A stretch of DNA of 64,000 nucleotides from Massilia putida (GCF_001941825.1 NZ_CP019038.1:6634001-6698000), one strand, 5' to 3'; positions 1 to 10,460 are shown, counted from the stretch's first letter. The notes: generated from the letters alone by a model not told the origin. Numbers and translations are program-made.

Positions 1-150
1 CTGCAGCACTTCGCGCGTGTGATTGACCCAGCGCCACGACGCGGCCGTGCGCTGGATGCCGACGGCCAGCGTGGAAATGCCCACGAGCAGCACTAGAATG
101 CTGATGGCCGCTGCAATATTGACGTACCGATGTGTTCTCTGAATGATCAT
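1..150 (-). CDS. N-terminus of a CHASE3-domain membrane sensor (partial)
   Basis: The reverse strand from 150 reads 50 uninterrupted codons from an ATG to the window edge. The N-terminus is positively charged, then a membrane segment covers about residues 11-27, followed by WRWVNHTREVLQ. The W-V-x-H-T-x-x-V-L signature right after a first membrane helix is typical of CHASE3 extracellular sensor domains, found in histidine kinases, diguanylate cyclases and chemoreceptors. The output domain is off the window, so the class of sensor cannot be told. It is divergent from the DUF2971 gene. Confidence 0.6.
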   Translation of the reverse strand, partial: MIIQRTHRYVNIAAAISILVLLVGISTLAVGIQRTAASWRWVNHTREVLQ

Positions 151-290
151 AGAACGGTTCGTGCCCCGCGTTCGCCGGCTCATGCCCGCGGGCAATCGTG
201 ACGTTGTTGGGCTTCCTTTGTATTCATTCTACCTGCATGGGAGGGCTTGCCAAAATACGGTCTCATCCCGTGCGGCGTGCCGGCACGCGC

Positions 291-316
291 GCGCACTACA
301 ATCGCGCACTACAATC
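291..316. repeat. 13-bp tandem duplication containing TACAAT
   Basis: GCGCACTACAATC occurs twice back to back (291-303 and 304-316) in the gap between the CHASE3 sensor and the DUF2971 gene. Each copy holds TACAAT, which resembles a sigma-70 -10 element. The duplication may therefore double the -10 box of the downstream gene. No convincing -35 was seen, so a promoter role is only possible. Confidence 0.5.
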
Positions 317-352
317 GTATATAACCACCGAGGTAAACCACAGTTTCAAGCC

Positions 353-1123
353 ATGGGCACTTCAGTCATCAACAGGATGCCGATCCGGGATGCGCGGCTG
401 GTCGACGCCGACCGGCGCAGTACCGGGGAGCAGTTGCGCCCAGACACCGTCCTGTGGCGCTATCTCGATGCGGCGAAGCTGTTCGATTTCTTCGAGAATT
501 CCACGCTGTTCTTTTGCCGCGCCGACCACTTCAGCGACAAGTTCGAGGGCGCGTTCACGCCGTCGCTGCGCACGCAGATCAGCGACGCGCATGCCCGCGG
601 CGAGATCGATTACGACTACGAACAGTTCAAGCGGCGGATGCGCGAGTCCGTGTTCATCAATTGCTGGCACCGCAACCAGGACGACAGCGCCGCCATGTGG
701 GCGTTGTACGGCAAGTCCGAATGCGCCGTGGCGCTGACGTCGACCGTCGGCCAGCTGGCGGCCACCGTGGCCGACATCGCCGAGCACAAGATCTCGATCG
801 CGCGCGTGGAATACGTCAAGCACTGGAGCGACCCGAAACTGGACGTGTCGCCCGACTACACGCGCATCTTCGCGTACAAGACCAAGGCCTACGAATACGA
901 AAAGGAGGTGCGGGTGATCATCGACCGCACCCGCGACGCGCCCGCGCCCGGCCTGCGCCAGCCCGGCATCGTCGTGCCGATCGACGCCGGCCGGCTACTG
1001 CGCAGCATCGTGATCGCCCCCGACGCGCCGCCGTGGTTCGAGAACCTCGTGCGCCAGTCGGCGCAGCGCTACGGCATCCGCGCGCCGGTGCGGCGCTCGA
1101 GGCTGGCCACCGATCCGATCTGA
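353..1123 (+). CDS. DUF2971 family protein
   Basis: A protein of about 256 residues. The stretch LWRYLDAAKLFDFFENSTLFF followed by FSDKFEG (about residues 37-66) is the characteristic start of DUF2971 proteins: a short helix, then a fnDPfEg-like motif. Further on, CWHRNQDDSAAMWALYG is also typical of the family. The biochemical role is unknown; members occur in accessory regions of many bacteria. The frame stays open upstream to 143, but that part lacks family features, so I start at the ATG at 353. An ATG at 377 is an alternative, and neither has a strong Shine-Dalgarno. Confidence 0.7.
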   Translation: MGTSVINRMPIRDARLVDADRRSTGEQLRPDTVLWRYLDAAKLFDFFENSTLFFCRADHFSDKFEGAFTPSLRTQISDAHARGEIDYDYEQFKRRMRESVFINCWHRNQDDSAAMWALYGKSECAVALTSTVGQLAATVADIAEHKISIARVEYVKHWSDPKLDVSPDYTRIFAYKTKAYEYEKEVRVIIDRTRDAPAPGLRQPGIVVPIDAGRLLRSIVIAPDAPPWFENLVRQSAQRYGIRAPVRRSRLATDPI

Positions 1124-1250
1124 CGCCACGGCCGATTTGTCGCATCTGCGCCGAATCGCACCGATTTGCATTGCATTTCCCGTCTGCTGTATTTATTGTT
1201 TCCTTGCGGATACAATATTGCGTCCTCAAAATTTGCAGCAAGGAAACATC

Positions 1251-3254
1251 ATGGGCTTACAACGTCGCCTCGAGCAATTGCTGCTCTGGCAAAAATTCAC
1301 TATTTTGAGCGTCGTCGGTATCATCGTCGCCGCCATCCCGGCCACCCTGTACCTGAAAGACACCAGCGCGGCGCTCGATGCCCTGAGGCTCGAAGCCGCG
1401 GCGCGCACGCCGGTGGCCACGGTCCTCGCGACCATCCAGACGACGCAGCAGCATCGCGGGCTGGCGGCGCTGGTGGTCGGCGGCATTGCCGAGGCGATCC
1501 CCAAGCGGGAGGCGAAGCAGCGCGAGGTGGACGCCAACTACGCGGCCATGGCGGCCATCGTCGCCGACCTCCACGATCCGCGCATCGACCAGGCCTGGGC
1601 CGACGCTAAACGCGATTGGGAAACGCTGCGCGGGCGCGTCGCCGCGGGCACGATCACGGTGCCCGAGAGCTATGAGGGGCACACCGCCCTGGTGTCCAAG
1701 CTGCTGGACGTCGAGGACCAGGTGGCCGATCACTTTGGCCTGAACCTCGATCCGGACGTCGATTCCTACCAGCTGATCCAGGCCATCGATTACCAGTTGC
1801 CTTATCTGTCGGAGGAACTCGGCAAGATGCGCGCCAAGGGCGCCGGCCTGTTGGCCATGAAGAGCGTCACGCCGGAAGACCGGTTGGCGCTGTCCGCGAT
1901 CGTGGCGCGGGTCGCCGACCGCCTGCACCAGACCACGAGCCAGTTCGACAAGGCCGCGCGCGCCAATCCCGCGCTGACCGCGCCGCTGGAAGACCTGACG
2001 CGCGACGTGCGCGAGCAGGCGCAGCAGACCATGAAGCTGGCCATGGAGCAGATCGTGAAGGCGGACACGCTCACGTTCTCCGGATCGGAGTACGTCAAGC
2101 GCACGACCGCGGCGATCGATACCCAATACACGTTCGCGGGCAAGGCCACGGAGCAGTTCAACGCCTTGCTCGATGCCCGCATCGGCACGCTCGAGCGCAC
2201 CCGGCTGGGCATGCTCGCCGCCGTCGCCGCGCTGTTCGCGTTCGGCGGCCTGATGCTCGCCATGATCGCCCGCTCCGTGACCCAGCCGTTGAACAATGCC
2301 GTCGAGATCGCGGAACGCGTCGCCGCCAGCGACCTCACGACCGACATCGCCGCCGCCGGCCGCAACGAGACGGCGCGGCTGCTGGCGTCGCTGGGGCGCA
2401 TGAACGACAACCTGCGCGGGATCGTGCGCGAAGTCCGGGTGAGCGTCGACACCATCGGCGCCGCCGCCGGCGATATCGCGAGCGGCAACGCGGACCTGTC
2501 GACGCGCACGGAGTCGCAGGCATCGAGCCTGCAGGAGACGGCGGCGTCGATGGAAGAGATCACGTCCACCGTCAAGCAGAACGCCGAGAATGCCGCCCAG
2601 GCCAACGAGGTGGCGAGCCAGGCGTCGCTCGTGGCGCGGCGCGGCGGCCAGGTGGTGACCGACGTGGTGGCGACCATGGAAGCGATCAACGAGAGCGCCC
2701 GCAAGATCGTCGACATTATCGCCGTCATCGACGGCATCGCCTTCCAGACCAACATCCTCGCGCTGAATGCCGCGGTGGAAGCGGCGCGGGCGGGCGAACA
2801 GGGACGCGGATTCGCGGTCGTCGCCGGCGAGGTGCGCACGCTTGCCCAGCGCAGCGCGGCGGCGGCCAAGGAGATCAAGCAGCTGATCGGCGAAAGCGTC
2901 GGGCGCATCGAGGCCGGCAACCGCCTGGTGAGCCAGGCCGGCGCGTCGATGGACGACATCCTGGCCAGCGTGCAGCGTGTGTCCGGCATCGTGTCGGAGA
3001 TCGTCGTGGCCTCGCGCGAGCAGGCGTCGGGCATCCATCAGGTCAACGACGTCATCACCCACCTGGACGACACCACCCAGCAGAACTCGGCCCTCGTCGA
3101 GCAGGCCGCGGCGGCGGCGGCGAGCCTGGACGAGCAGGCGCGCAACCTGGCGCGCACGGTGAGTGTCTTCCGTACCGGCGACGACGGCACCGCGCCGCCC
3201 GAGGCGCCAGCGGCGCAGCGAAGGACGTCACCCGTCGCCAGGCTGGCCGCCTGA
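1251..3254 (+). CDS. Methyl-accepting chemotaxis protein
   Basis: A chemoreceptor of about 667 residues. One membrane helix lies at about 16-34, then a helical periplasmic sensor region, a second helix at about 318-341, a HAMP domain at about 342-395 and a cytoplasmic signalling domain. The hairpin tip (about 497-521) has the conserved AFQTNILALNAAVEAARAGE core that contacts CheA and CheW. No NWETF-type CheR tether is visible at the C-terminus, which ends in RLAA. The start at 1251 is preceded by AAGGAAACATC, a good ribosome site; the open frame from 1137 lacks one. The ligand cannot be predicted. No che genes are nearby, so it is an orphan receptor feeding a distant array. Confidence 0.93.
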   Translation: MGLQRRLEQLLLWQKFTILSVVGIIVAAIPATLYLKDTSAALDALRLEAAARTPVATVLATIQTTQQHRGLAALVVGGIAEAIPKREAKQREVDANYAAMAAIVADLHDPRIDQAWADAKRDWETLRGRVAAGTITVPESYEGHTALVSKLLDVEDQVADHFGLNLDPDVDSYQLIQAIDYQLPYLSEELGKMRAKGAGLLAMKSVTPEDRLALSAIVARVADRLHQTTSQFDKAARANPALTAPLEDLTRDVREQAQQTMKLAMEQIVKADTLTFSGSEYVKRTTAAIDTQYTFAGKATEQFNALLDARIGTLERTRLGMLAAVAALFAFGGLMLAMIARSVTQPLNNAVEIAERVAASDLTTDIAAAGRNETARLLASLGRMNDNLRGIVREVRVSVDTIGAAAGDIASGNADLSTRTESQASSLQETAASMEEITSTVKQNAENAAQANEVASQASLVARRGGQVVTDVVATMEAINESARKIVDIIAVIDGIAFQTNILALNAAVEAARAGEQGRGFAVVAGEVRTLAQRSAAAAKEIKQLIGESVGRIEAGNRLVSQAGASMDDILASVQRVSGIVSEIVVASREQASGIHQVNDVITHLDDTTQQNSALVEQAAAAAASLDEQARNLARTVSVFRTGDDGTAPPEAPAAQRRTSPVARLAA

Positions 3255-3256
3255 AA

Positions 3257-3488
3257 CTTCGGGGTCAGAGCCCTGTTTGAAGCACGATCTTTAACGTAAC
3301 TTCTTACGGGGCCGGTGCCGACGCGCGCCTCGACATGGTGAGAATATCGGCGCCGTGCGAAAACTTGTTGTGCATCCGGACATCGATCCGCATTGTGCTC
3401 TGACCCGAATCTCACGGCGGTGCCGCGACTGTCGCTGAATTCTTTGTGCTCGGAATAGTGATCAGAAAAGGGCTCTGACCCCGAATTT
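3257..3488. repeat. Inverted pair of GGGGTCAGAGCCC repeats around about 200 bp
   Basis: GGGGTCAGAGCCC sits at 3261-3273 and its reverse complement at 3470-3482. A partial copy GCTCTGACCC lies at 3397-3406. Flanks are shared too (CTTC before the first copy, GAA after the last). The 3255-3534 gap holds no gene. The same core forms a tight hairpin at 8522-8581. The pattern resembles REP/REPIN elements mobilised by RAYT transposases, though no transposase gene is in the window. Confidence 0.7.
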
Positions 3489-3534
3489 AAGAAACAGCCG
3501 GGCAGTGCCCGGCCGGAAGTCGACGGCCCGGGAT

Positions 3535-4902
3535 TCAGGCCGCTCGGGGATTCACGTTCGCGTCGTTGGCGGCCGGGGCATGCTTGGCGCCGTCGCTGCC
3601 GGCGCCCATGCCGTCGTCGTGGTGGAACGGCGCGAACCAGGTGGCCAGGAACGATGGGATCGTGGCGATCATGACGGCGACGAAGTAGCTCACATAGCCC
3701 AGATACTCCTGCAGCAGGCCGCTGATCGTGCCCGTGACCATCATGCACAGTCCCATCAGGCCCGTGCCGAAGGCGTAGTGCGTCGTCGTGTACTTGCCCG
3801 GCGCGAGCTGCTGCATCAGGTAGATCATGTAGCCCACCGAGCCGAAACCGTAGAAGAACTTTTCGACGATGACGCCGGCCGCGATGGTCCACGCGTCCGT
3901 CGGCAGCGCGATGCTCATCGCGAGGAACGTCAGGTTCGGGATGTTGACGGCGCAGCACAGGATGAACAGCGTGCGTTTCAGGCCGCGCTTGGCGACGAAC
4001 ATGCCGCCGAGCAGGGAACCGACGAGCACCGCGATCAGGCCCCAGGTGCCGTAGATGATGCCCAGCTGTTCGTTCGACAGGCCGAGCCCTCCCTTCGCGG
4101 CCGAATCGACCATGAAGAACGGGCCGATCTTTTCCAGCATGCCGATGCTGACGCGGAACAGGAACGCGAAGGCGACCATCTTCCACACGTCGCGCTTCTG
4201 GAAGAAGGTGACGAACGAATCCCACAGGATGTGGCCCGCGCCGGATAGGCTCGTCGGCGTGTTTTCCGCGCGCGCGCCCTCGGGCATCACGCGCGCGTGC
4301 CAGGCGGCCATCAGCAGCACGACGGCGGCGACGATGAAGAAGATCACCCGCCACGCGTCCATCCATTCGGGCCCGAACACCTTCGGGTCGTGGTGGAACA
4401 CCTCGGTGTGCAGGCGGCCGCTCAGGTAGACGAGGAAGCCGGAAGCGACGATCGGCCCGACGTTCCACGACAGGCTCTGCACGCCGCAGTACAGGGCCTG
4501 CGTGCGCGTGTCGAGCGACGTGACGTAGACGCCGTCGCTGGCGATGTCCTGCGTCGCGCCGATGAACGACATCAGGACGAACAGCGACAGCATCAGCACC
4601 ATCCAGTTCGGCATGCTCATGGCCAGGCCCGCGCCGGCAAAGCCCAGGGCGATGAGCACCTGCATGCACAGCACGAAGAATTTCTTGGTGCGGTACATCT
4701 CGACGATCGGCGCGAACAGCGGCTTGGCCGTGTAGGCGAAGATCAGCATGCTCGAATAGGCGGCGGCGCGGCCGTTGTCCATGCCCAGATTCTTGAACAT
4801 GATCGCGGTGACGCTCGTCAGCATGATGTAGCCGAGCGCCATCGTGAAGTAGCCGGTCGGCACCCACAGCAGCGGGTGGCTGATACGGTCAGGCGTGCGC
4901 AT
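3535..4902 (-). CDS. MFS sugar transporter of the beta-glucoside operon
   Basis: 455 residues with about 12 hydrophobic helices, starting in the first helix region GYFTMALGYIMLTSV. The RTKKFF loop after helix 2 and the long central loop are MFS-like, resembling the AmpG/PAT-type and sugar MFS groups. It is the last gene of a minus-strand operon after the GH1 glucosidase and glucokinase, and its start overlaps the end of the glucokinase gene by 14 bp. Context suggests uptake of a beta-glucoside or its glucose product through the inner membrane. The exact substrate cannot be read from sequence. Confidence 0.85.
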   Translation of the reverse strand: MRTPDRISHPLLWVPTGYFTMALGYIMLTSVTAIMFKNLGMDNGRAAAYSSMLIFAYTAKPLFAPIVEMYRTKKFFVLCMQVLIALGFAGAGLAMSMPNWMVLMLSLFVLMSFIGATQDIASDGVYVTSLDTRTQALYCGVQSLSWNVGPIVASGFLVYLSGRLHTEVFHHDPKVFGPEWMDAWRVIFFIVAAVVLLMAAWHARVMPEGARAENTPTSLSGAGHILWDSFVTFFQKRDVWKMVAFAFLFRVSIGMLEKIGPFFMVDSAAKGGLGLSNEQLGIIYGTWGLIAVLVGSLLGGMFVAKRGLKRTLFILCCAVNIPNLTFLAMSIALPTDAWTIAAGVIVEKFFYGFGSVGYMIYLMQQLAPGKYTTTHYAFGTGLMGLCMMVTGTISGLLQEYLGYVSYFVAVMIATIPSFLATWFAPFHHDDGMGAGSDGAKHAPAANDANVNPRAA

Positions 4903-5941
4903 GCTGGGCCGTCGTGACGGAATCGATCGGGGCGCGCTGGCCGGCGGCGCGCGCGTCGACCAGTTGCTGGTCCAGCATGGCGGCGGCGCCGGCCAGTGCG
5001 GGGTAGGGCGCGTGGATCACGTACGCCGGGATCTGCTTGCAGAAGTTCGAAAAGCGGCCCTTGTTCTCGAAGCGGGCGCGGAACGACGACTTGGCGAAGA
5101 ACCCGCCCAGCCGCGGCACGACGCCGCCGCCGATGTAGATGCCGCCGCGCGCGCACAGTGTCACGGCCACGTTCGCGGCCATCGTGCCGAGCGCGCCGCA
5201 GAAGATGTCCAGCACTTCCGTGCACAGCGCGTCGCCCGCGAGGCCGCGTTCGACGACCTGCGCCGGCGCAAGCGGCTCGCCTGCGACGCCGTCGATGGCG
5301 CACAGCGCCTCGTGGATGGTCGCGAGGCCCGGGCCCGAGATCAGGCGCTCGGCCGACACGTGGTCCCACTTGGTCCAGCAGTACGCGAGGATCGCCTGTT
5401 CGCGCGCATTCGACGGCGAGAAGGCCACGTGGCCGCCTTCGCTGGGCAACACGGTCCAGCGGCCGCCGGCCGGGATCACGCCGCCGACGCCGAGGCCCGT
5501 GCCCGCGCCCACGACGCCGATCACGGCGTCCGGATTGACCCGGGTGCCGCCGACCTGCTCGAGGTCCGCGTCGGCCAGGCCGGGCACGGACATCGACAGC
5601 GCCGCGAAGTCGTTCACGACGAGCAGCGTGTCCAGACCGAGGTCGCGGCGGACGCAATCGATCGAGAACTGCCAGTGGTGGTTGGTCATCTTGACGACAT
5701 CGCCTTCGACCGGATTCGCGATCGCGATCACGGCGTGGCGCACTTCGCGCGCGGCGCCGGGGTGGCGCGCCAGGTAGGCGCGCACGGCGTCGGTGAACGT
5801 CGCGTGGGCGGCACAGGCCAGCGTCGCGATTTCTTCGATGCGGCCGGGGCCGCGCTGCAGGGCGAAGCGGGCGTTCGTGCCGCCGATGTCGGCCAGCAGG
5901 CGGGCGCCGCCGAAAAGTACATCATCCATGGTGTCCCTCAT
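4889..5941 (-). CDS. glk: Glucokinase
   Basis: About 350 residues, ATP-dependent phosphorylation of glucose to glucose 6-phosphate in the cytoplasm. The N-terminal phosphate-binding loop reads LADIGGTNARF (about residues 15-25). The sugar-binding region LVVNDFAALS and the second phosphate loop VGAGTGLGVGGV are intact, as is the SEGGH motif after it. Length fits bacterial GLK-family enzymes. An in-frame ATG four codons later (5929), preceded by GAGGGACACC, is an alternative start. It lies 38 bp after the glucosidase gene and would trap glucose released by it. Confidence 0.93.
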   Translation of the reverse strand: MRDTMDDVLFGGARLLADIGGTNARFALQRGPGRIEEIATLACAAHATFTDAVRAYLARHPGAAREVRHAVIAIANPVEGDVVKMTNHHWQFSIDCVRRDLGLDTLLVVNDFAALSMSVPGLADADLEQVGGTRVNPDAVIGVVGAGTGLGVGGVIPAGGRWTVLPSEGGHVAFSPSNAREQAILAYCWTKWDHVSAERLISGPGLATIHEALCAIDGVAGEPLAPAQVVERGLAGDALCTEVLDIFCGALGTMAANVAVTLCARGGIYIGGGVVPRLGGFFAKSSFRARFENKGRFSNFCKQIPAYVIHAPYPALAGAAAMLDQQLVDARAAGQRAPIDSVTTAQHAHA

Positions 5942-5979
5942 GTGTCCTCGGTCTCCTCGGGTTTTTGCCCGCGTCGGTA

Positions 5980-7317
<1,338 letters not shown>

Positions 7318-7350
7318 GATGCTTCGGTTGTCGTTATCGGGTGAAACTTT

Positions 7351-7364
7351 TGAAATCGATTTCA
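7351..7364. promoter_or_regulatory. LacI-family operator TGAAATCGATTTCA
   Basis: A perfect 14-bp palindrome with a central CG, the usual form of LacI/GalR-family operators. It lies directly after the -10 box of the glucosidase promoter, where bound repressor would block transcription start. The divergent gene at 7502 encodes a LacI-type regulator, the obvious ligand. Assignment is inference from position and symmetry. Confidence 0.75.
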
Positions 7365-7393
7365 TCGTACATGCGCCCTTGCCCGGGTGTCAA
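7364..7393 (-). promoter_or_regulatory. Sigma-70 promoter of the beta-glucoside operon
   Basis: On the minus strand TTGACA (7393-7388) is followed by an 18-bp spacer and TACGAT (7369-7364). The -35 is a perfect consensus match. The palindromic operator begins at the last base of the -10, so the expected start site falls inside the operator. Confidence 0.65.
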
Positions 7394-7501
7394 ATAGATT
7401 TTTTCCCTGCAACCGCCAAGCCACATGTCAAACCGGCATGTCCTGGTGTATATTCACGAGCTTCGCGGCAACCGCCGTGCAGAAGAAGCAGGCCGAAACG
7501 C

Positions 7502-8521
7502 ATGAAAAAGGATCCCAGCAGCTCGCCGATGGTCACCGTCCACGAGGTCGCCCGTGTCGCGGGCGTGTCGGCGGCGACGGTTTCGCGCTTCCTGAACGGC
7601 ACCGCCAAGGTGTCGGAGGAAAAGCGCCAGGCCATCGAAAGCGTCATCGAAAAGCTCAATTACAAGCCGAACGTGCTGGCCCAGAACCTCAAGATGGGCA
7701 GCTCGCGCACGATCGGCGTGCTGACGCAGTCGCTCGTGTCGGGCTATTTCGCCGACGCGATGGCGGGCATCGACGAGGCGCTGCAGGGCACGGGCTACGC
7801 GCCGCTGATCGTCTCCGGCCACTGGCATGCGGACGAGGAGGCCGAGCGCATCGAACTCCTCATCGCGCGGCGCGTGGATGGCCTCGTGATCCTGAGCGGT
7901 AAATTGAAGGATGCGCAGATCCTGAAACTGTCGCAGCGCGTGCCCATCGTCGCCTTCGGCCGCGACCTGGACGCGCCGCGCGCCTACGGCTTCTGCCTCG
8001 ACAACTACTGGGGCGCGTGCGAGGCGGTGGGCCACCTGATCGCGCAGGGCCACCGCAACATCGCCTTCATCACCGGCCCGTCCGACCACCAGGACGCGCT
8101 GGCCCGCCTCGCCGGCTACCGCGACACGCTGGCCAAGCACGGCATCAAGGAACAGCAGCAGCTGATCGTGGAAGGCGACTTCGAGGAATCGAGCGGCCTC
8201 CTGGCCGTGGAGCGCCTGCTGGAATCGAAGCAGCGCTTCACCGCGATCTTCTGCGCCAACGACCTGACCGCGTATGGCGCGCGCCTGGCGCTGTACCGGC
8301 GCGGCATCCGCGTCCCGGAAGATATCTCCGTGATCGGCTTCGACGACCTGCACAGCTCCATGTACACGACGCCGCCGCTGACCACCGTGCGCCAGCCGTT
8401 GTTCGACGTCGGCAAGTGCCTCGGCCGTGCCATCATCAAGATGATCGGGCACGAGACGCTCGATATCGAGGTGCCGCAGCTGAACCTCGTCGTACGCGAG
8501 TCGGTCAAGCGCATCGACTGA
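7502..8521 (+). CDS. LacI-family transcriptional regulator of beta-glucoside use
   Basis: 339 residues. The N-terminal helix-turn-helix MVTVHEVARVAGVSAATVSR is followed by the hinge helix region NYKPNVLAQNLKMG and a periplasmic-binding-protein-like sensor domain starting at RTIGVLTQSLVSGYF. The start at 7502 is chosen because it precedes the HTH and follows a purine-rich GAAGAAGCAGG; the upstream frame to 7166 overlaps the divergent glucosidase gene. It most likely represses the divergent operon through the palindrome at 7351-7364, with a sugar or sugar phosphate as inducer. The inducer is not known. Confidence 0.92.
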   Translation: MKKDPSSSPMVTVHEVARVAGVSAATVSRFLNGTAKVSEEKRQAIESVIEKLNYKPNVLAQNLKMGSSRTIGVLTQSLVSGYFADAMAGIDEALQGTGYAPLIVSGHWHADEEAERIELLIARRVDGLVILSGKLKDAQILKLSQRVPIVAFGRDLDAPRAYGFCLDNYWGACEAVGHLIAQGHRNIAFITGPSDHQDALARLAGYRDTLAKHGIKEQQQLIVEGDFEESSGLLAVERLLESKQRFTAIFCANDLTAYGARLALYRRGIRVPEDISVIGFDDLHSSMYTTPPLTTVRQPLFDVGKCLGRAIIKMIGHETLDIEVPQLNLVVRESVKRID

Positions 8522-8581
8522 AAACCGGGGTCAGAGCCCGATTTTGGGCAATTTCCAAAATCCGGGCTCTGACCCCGGTTT
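8522..8581. terminator. Long hairpin of GGGGTCAGAGCCC repeats between convergent genes
   Basis: Arms 8522-8547 and 8555-8581 pair over about 25 bp with a single bulge and a 7-base loop. The arms carry GGGGTCAGAGCCC (8527-8539) and its complement (8564-8576). It fills the whole space between the stop of the LacI-type regulator and that of the convergent SDR, so it could stop transcription both ways. It belongs to the same repeat family as 3257-3488. No T-run follows, so a classic intrinsic terminator is not proven. Confidence 0.65.
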
Positions 8582-9327
8582 CAGGCCGCGAAACCGCCGT
8601 CCACGGCGAGATCCGCACCCGTCACGAAGCTCGCCTCCGGGCTCGCCAGCCACGCCACCATCGATGCGATCTCGCTCGGCCGGCCGTGGCGCGGCAGGGC
8701 CATGAAGGCATGCAGCGACTTGCCGAAGTCCGTGTCGGCCGGATTCATGTCCGTGTCGACGGGGCCCGGCAGCACGTTGTTGACGGTGATGCCGCGCGGG
8801 CCCAGGTCGCGTGCGAGACCCTTCACGAGGCCCGTCAGCGCCGATTTGCTCATCGCGTAGACGGCGGCGCCGGCGAACGGTACGCGGATCGCGTTGGTGC
8901 TGCCGATGTTGATGACGCGCCCGCCCTCCGGCAGGTGGCGCACGGCCGCCTGCGTGGCGGCGAACACGGCGCGCAGGTTGACGGCGACCGTCTTGTCGAA
9001 GTCCGCCAGCGCGAATTCCGTCACGTGGCCGCCGAGGAAGACGCCGGCGTTGTTGACGAGGATGTCCAGCCGGCCGAAGTTGGCGGCGGCGGCATCGATG
9101 GCGGCCGTCAACGCTTGCGGATCGGCCGCGTCGGCGCGCAGCGCCAGGGCGCGGCCGCCGGCGGCTTCGATGCGGCCCGCAAGCGCCTGGGCGGCGGCCT
9201 CCGACGATTGGTAGGTGAAGGCGACGGCCGCGCCTTCGTGCGCCAGGCGTTCGACGATGCCGGCGCCGATGCCGCGCGAACCGCCGGTGACGAAAGCGAC
9301 TTTGTGTTCGAGATTCGTGGTTGCCAT
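8581..9327 (-). CDS. SDR-family oxidoreductase
   Basis: 248 residues of classical short-chain dehydrogenase type. The cofactor motif VTGGSRGIGAG is near residue 13, NNAG follows DILV, the catalytic serine lies in IGSTNA and the Y-x-x-x-K pair in VYAMSKSAL. The end LAVDGGFAA is typical of FabG-like SDRs. The T-x-Q-S after strand 2 does not clearly settle NADP versus NAD. Divergent from a LysR regulator 112 bp away, a common arrangement in which the regulator controls the SDR. Substrate unknown. Confidence 0.9.
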   Translation of the reverse strand: MATTNLEHKVAFVTGGSRGIGAGIVERLAHEGAAVAFTYQSSEAAAQALAGRIEAAGGRALALRADAADPQALTAAIDAAAANFGRLDILVNNAGVFLGGHVTEFALADFDKTVAVNLRAVFAATQAAVRHLPEGGRVINIGSTNAIRVPFAGAAVYAMSKSALTGLVKGLARDLGPRGITVNNVLPGPVDTDMNPADTDFGKSLHAFMALPRHGRPSEIASMVAWLASPEASFVTGADLAVDGGFAA

Positions 9328-9439
9328 GGTGTTCTCCGTTCGGTTGGGGTGGTTGATGTGTGCAGTATTATTCCAACTCCCGGTTCAAACTAGCCGGCCG
9401 GATCGCATAAGACTTTCAACTGCGGGTTAAAGATCAGCC

Positions 9440-10363
9440 ATGAACGATGCATTCGTCCACCTGGATTCCTTCATCTACAGTGCCGAGGACGGCGGCTTTT
9501 CCGCCGCGGCGCGCCGCCTCGGCCTGTCGCCCGCGGGCGTCAGCAAGAACGTGGGGCGGCTCGAGGCCAGCCTCGGCGTGCGCCTGTTCCGGCGCAGCAC
9601 GCGCAAGCTGAGCCTCACGGAAGAGGGGGAACGGTTTCTGCGCGAGGTGGCCGAGCCGTGGCACCGCATCCAGGACGCGATGGTCGTCGTGCGCCAGGGC
9701 GCCGATCACGCGGCCGGGCCATTGAAAGTGGCGATGGCGCCGGCTGTCGGACGCATGCACTTCGTGCCGATGCTGGCGGAATTCCGCCGCCGCTATCCCG
9801 AGGTGCTGTGCGACCTGCACTTCGACAACCGCCAGGTCGACCTGATCGCGGAAGGGTTCGACGTGGCCATCGGCGGCGGCGTCGAGCTGCCGCAGGGCGT
9901 CGTCGCGCGCGAGCTGGCGCGCGTGCGCATCGTCCTCGCGGCATCGCCCGACTACCTGGCCAGGCATGGCACGCCGCGGCACCCCGACGACCTGGCCTTT
10001 CACGACGGCGTCGCGCGCCGGTCGATCCGCACCGGCCGGCTGCAGGTGCTCACCTTGCGCGACGACGCGGGCGGCGTGGCGCCGTACGAATGCCGGCCCG
10101 TGGCCGTGCTGGACGATCCGGAAGCGATGGCGCACGCGGCCGCGGCGGGCCTGGGCATCGCGCTGCTGCCGGCGCCGCACGCGGGGCCGTTGCTGGCGGA
10201 CGGGCGGCTCGTGCGCATCCTGCCAAACTGGTATGCGGAAACGGGGCCGCTGTTCCTCTACTATTCGAGCCGGCGGCTGCTGCCCGCCAAGACGCGCGTG
10301 TTCGTCGATTTCGTCGTCGAGCGCTTCCGCGCACTGGGACTGGCCGCGCACTTCGCCGGCTGA
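9440..10363 (+). CDS. LysR-family transcriptional regulator
   Basis: 307 residues. The N-terminal winged helix FSAAARRLGLSPAGVSKNVG is followed by LEASLGVRLFRRSTRKLSLTEEG, the usual LysR linker start, and a substrate-binding domain from about residue 92. The phrase LIAEGFDVAIGGG is typical of the CrgA-like subgroup that controls neighbouring dehydrogenases. Divergent from the SDR, which is its probable target. Effector unknown. Confidence 0.9.
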   Translation: MNDAFVHLDSFIYSAEDGGFSAAARRLGLSPAGVSKNVGRLEASLGVRLFRRSTRKLSLTEEGERFLREVAEPWHRIQDAMVVVRQGADHAAGPLKVAMAPAVGRMHFVPMLAEFRRRYPEVLCDLHFDNRQVDLIAEGFDVAIGGGVELPQGVVARELARVRIVLAASPDYLARHGTPRHPDDLAFHDGVARRSIRTGRLQVLTLRDDAGGVAPYECRPVAVLDDPEAMAHAAAAGLGIALLPAPHAGPLLADGRLVRILPNWYAETGPLFLYYSSRRLLPAKTRVFVDFVVERFRALGLAAHFAG

Positions 10364-10382
10364 CGGCGCCGCACCGCGGCCA

Positions 10383-10416
10383 CTGTCACGGAACTGACAT
10401 TTACCCTTCATACAAT
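10383..10416 (+). promoter_or_regulatory. PHO-box promoter of the alkaline phosphatase gene
   Basis: CTGTCAC (10383-10389), four bases, then CTGACAT (10394-10400) match the two 7-bp repeats of a PhoB site (CTGTCAT-N4-CTGTCAT). TACAAT (10411-10416), a good -10 box, follows after 10 bp, the spacing expected when PhoB replaces the -35 element. The phosphatase gene starts 44 bp further on. phoB itself is not in the window. Confidence 0.75.
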
Positions 10417-10460
10417 GTACGATTCGCAATAACCAGCAACCCGACAGAAAGACCGCCCGC

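Noticed and set aside
1257..3062. 601-residue minus-strand frame over the chemoreceptor
   Set aside because: Low-complexity His/Arg/Asp-rich shadow of the MCP gene.
3038..4867. 609-residue minus-strand frame across the repeat region and the MFS gene
   Set aside because: It joins the chemoreceptor end, the repeat gap and a shadow of the transporter; no coherent protein.
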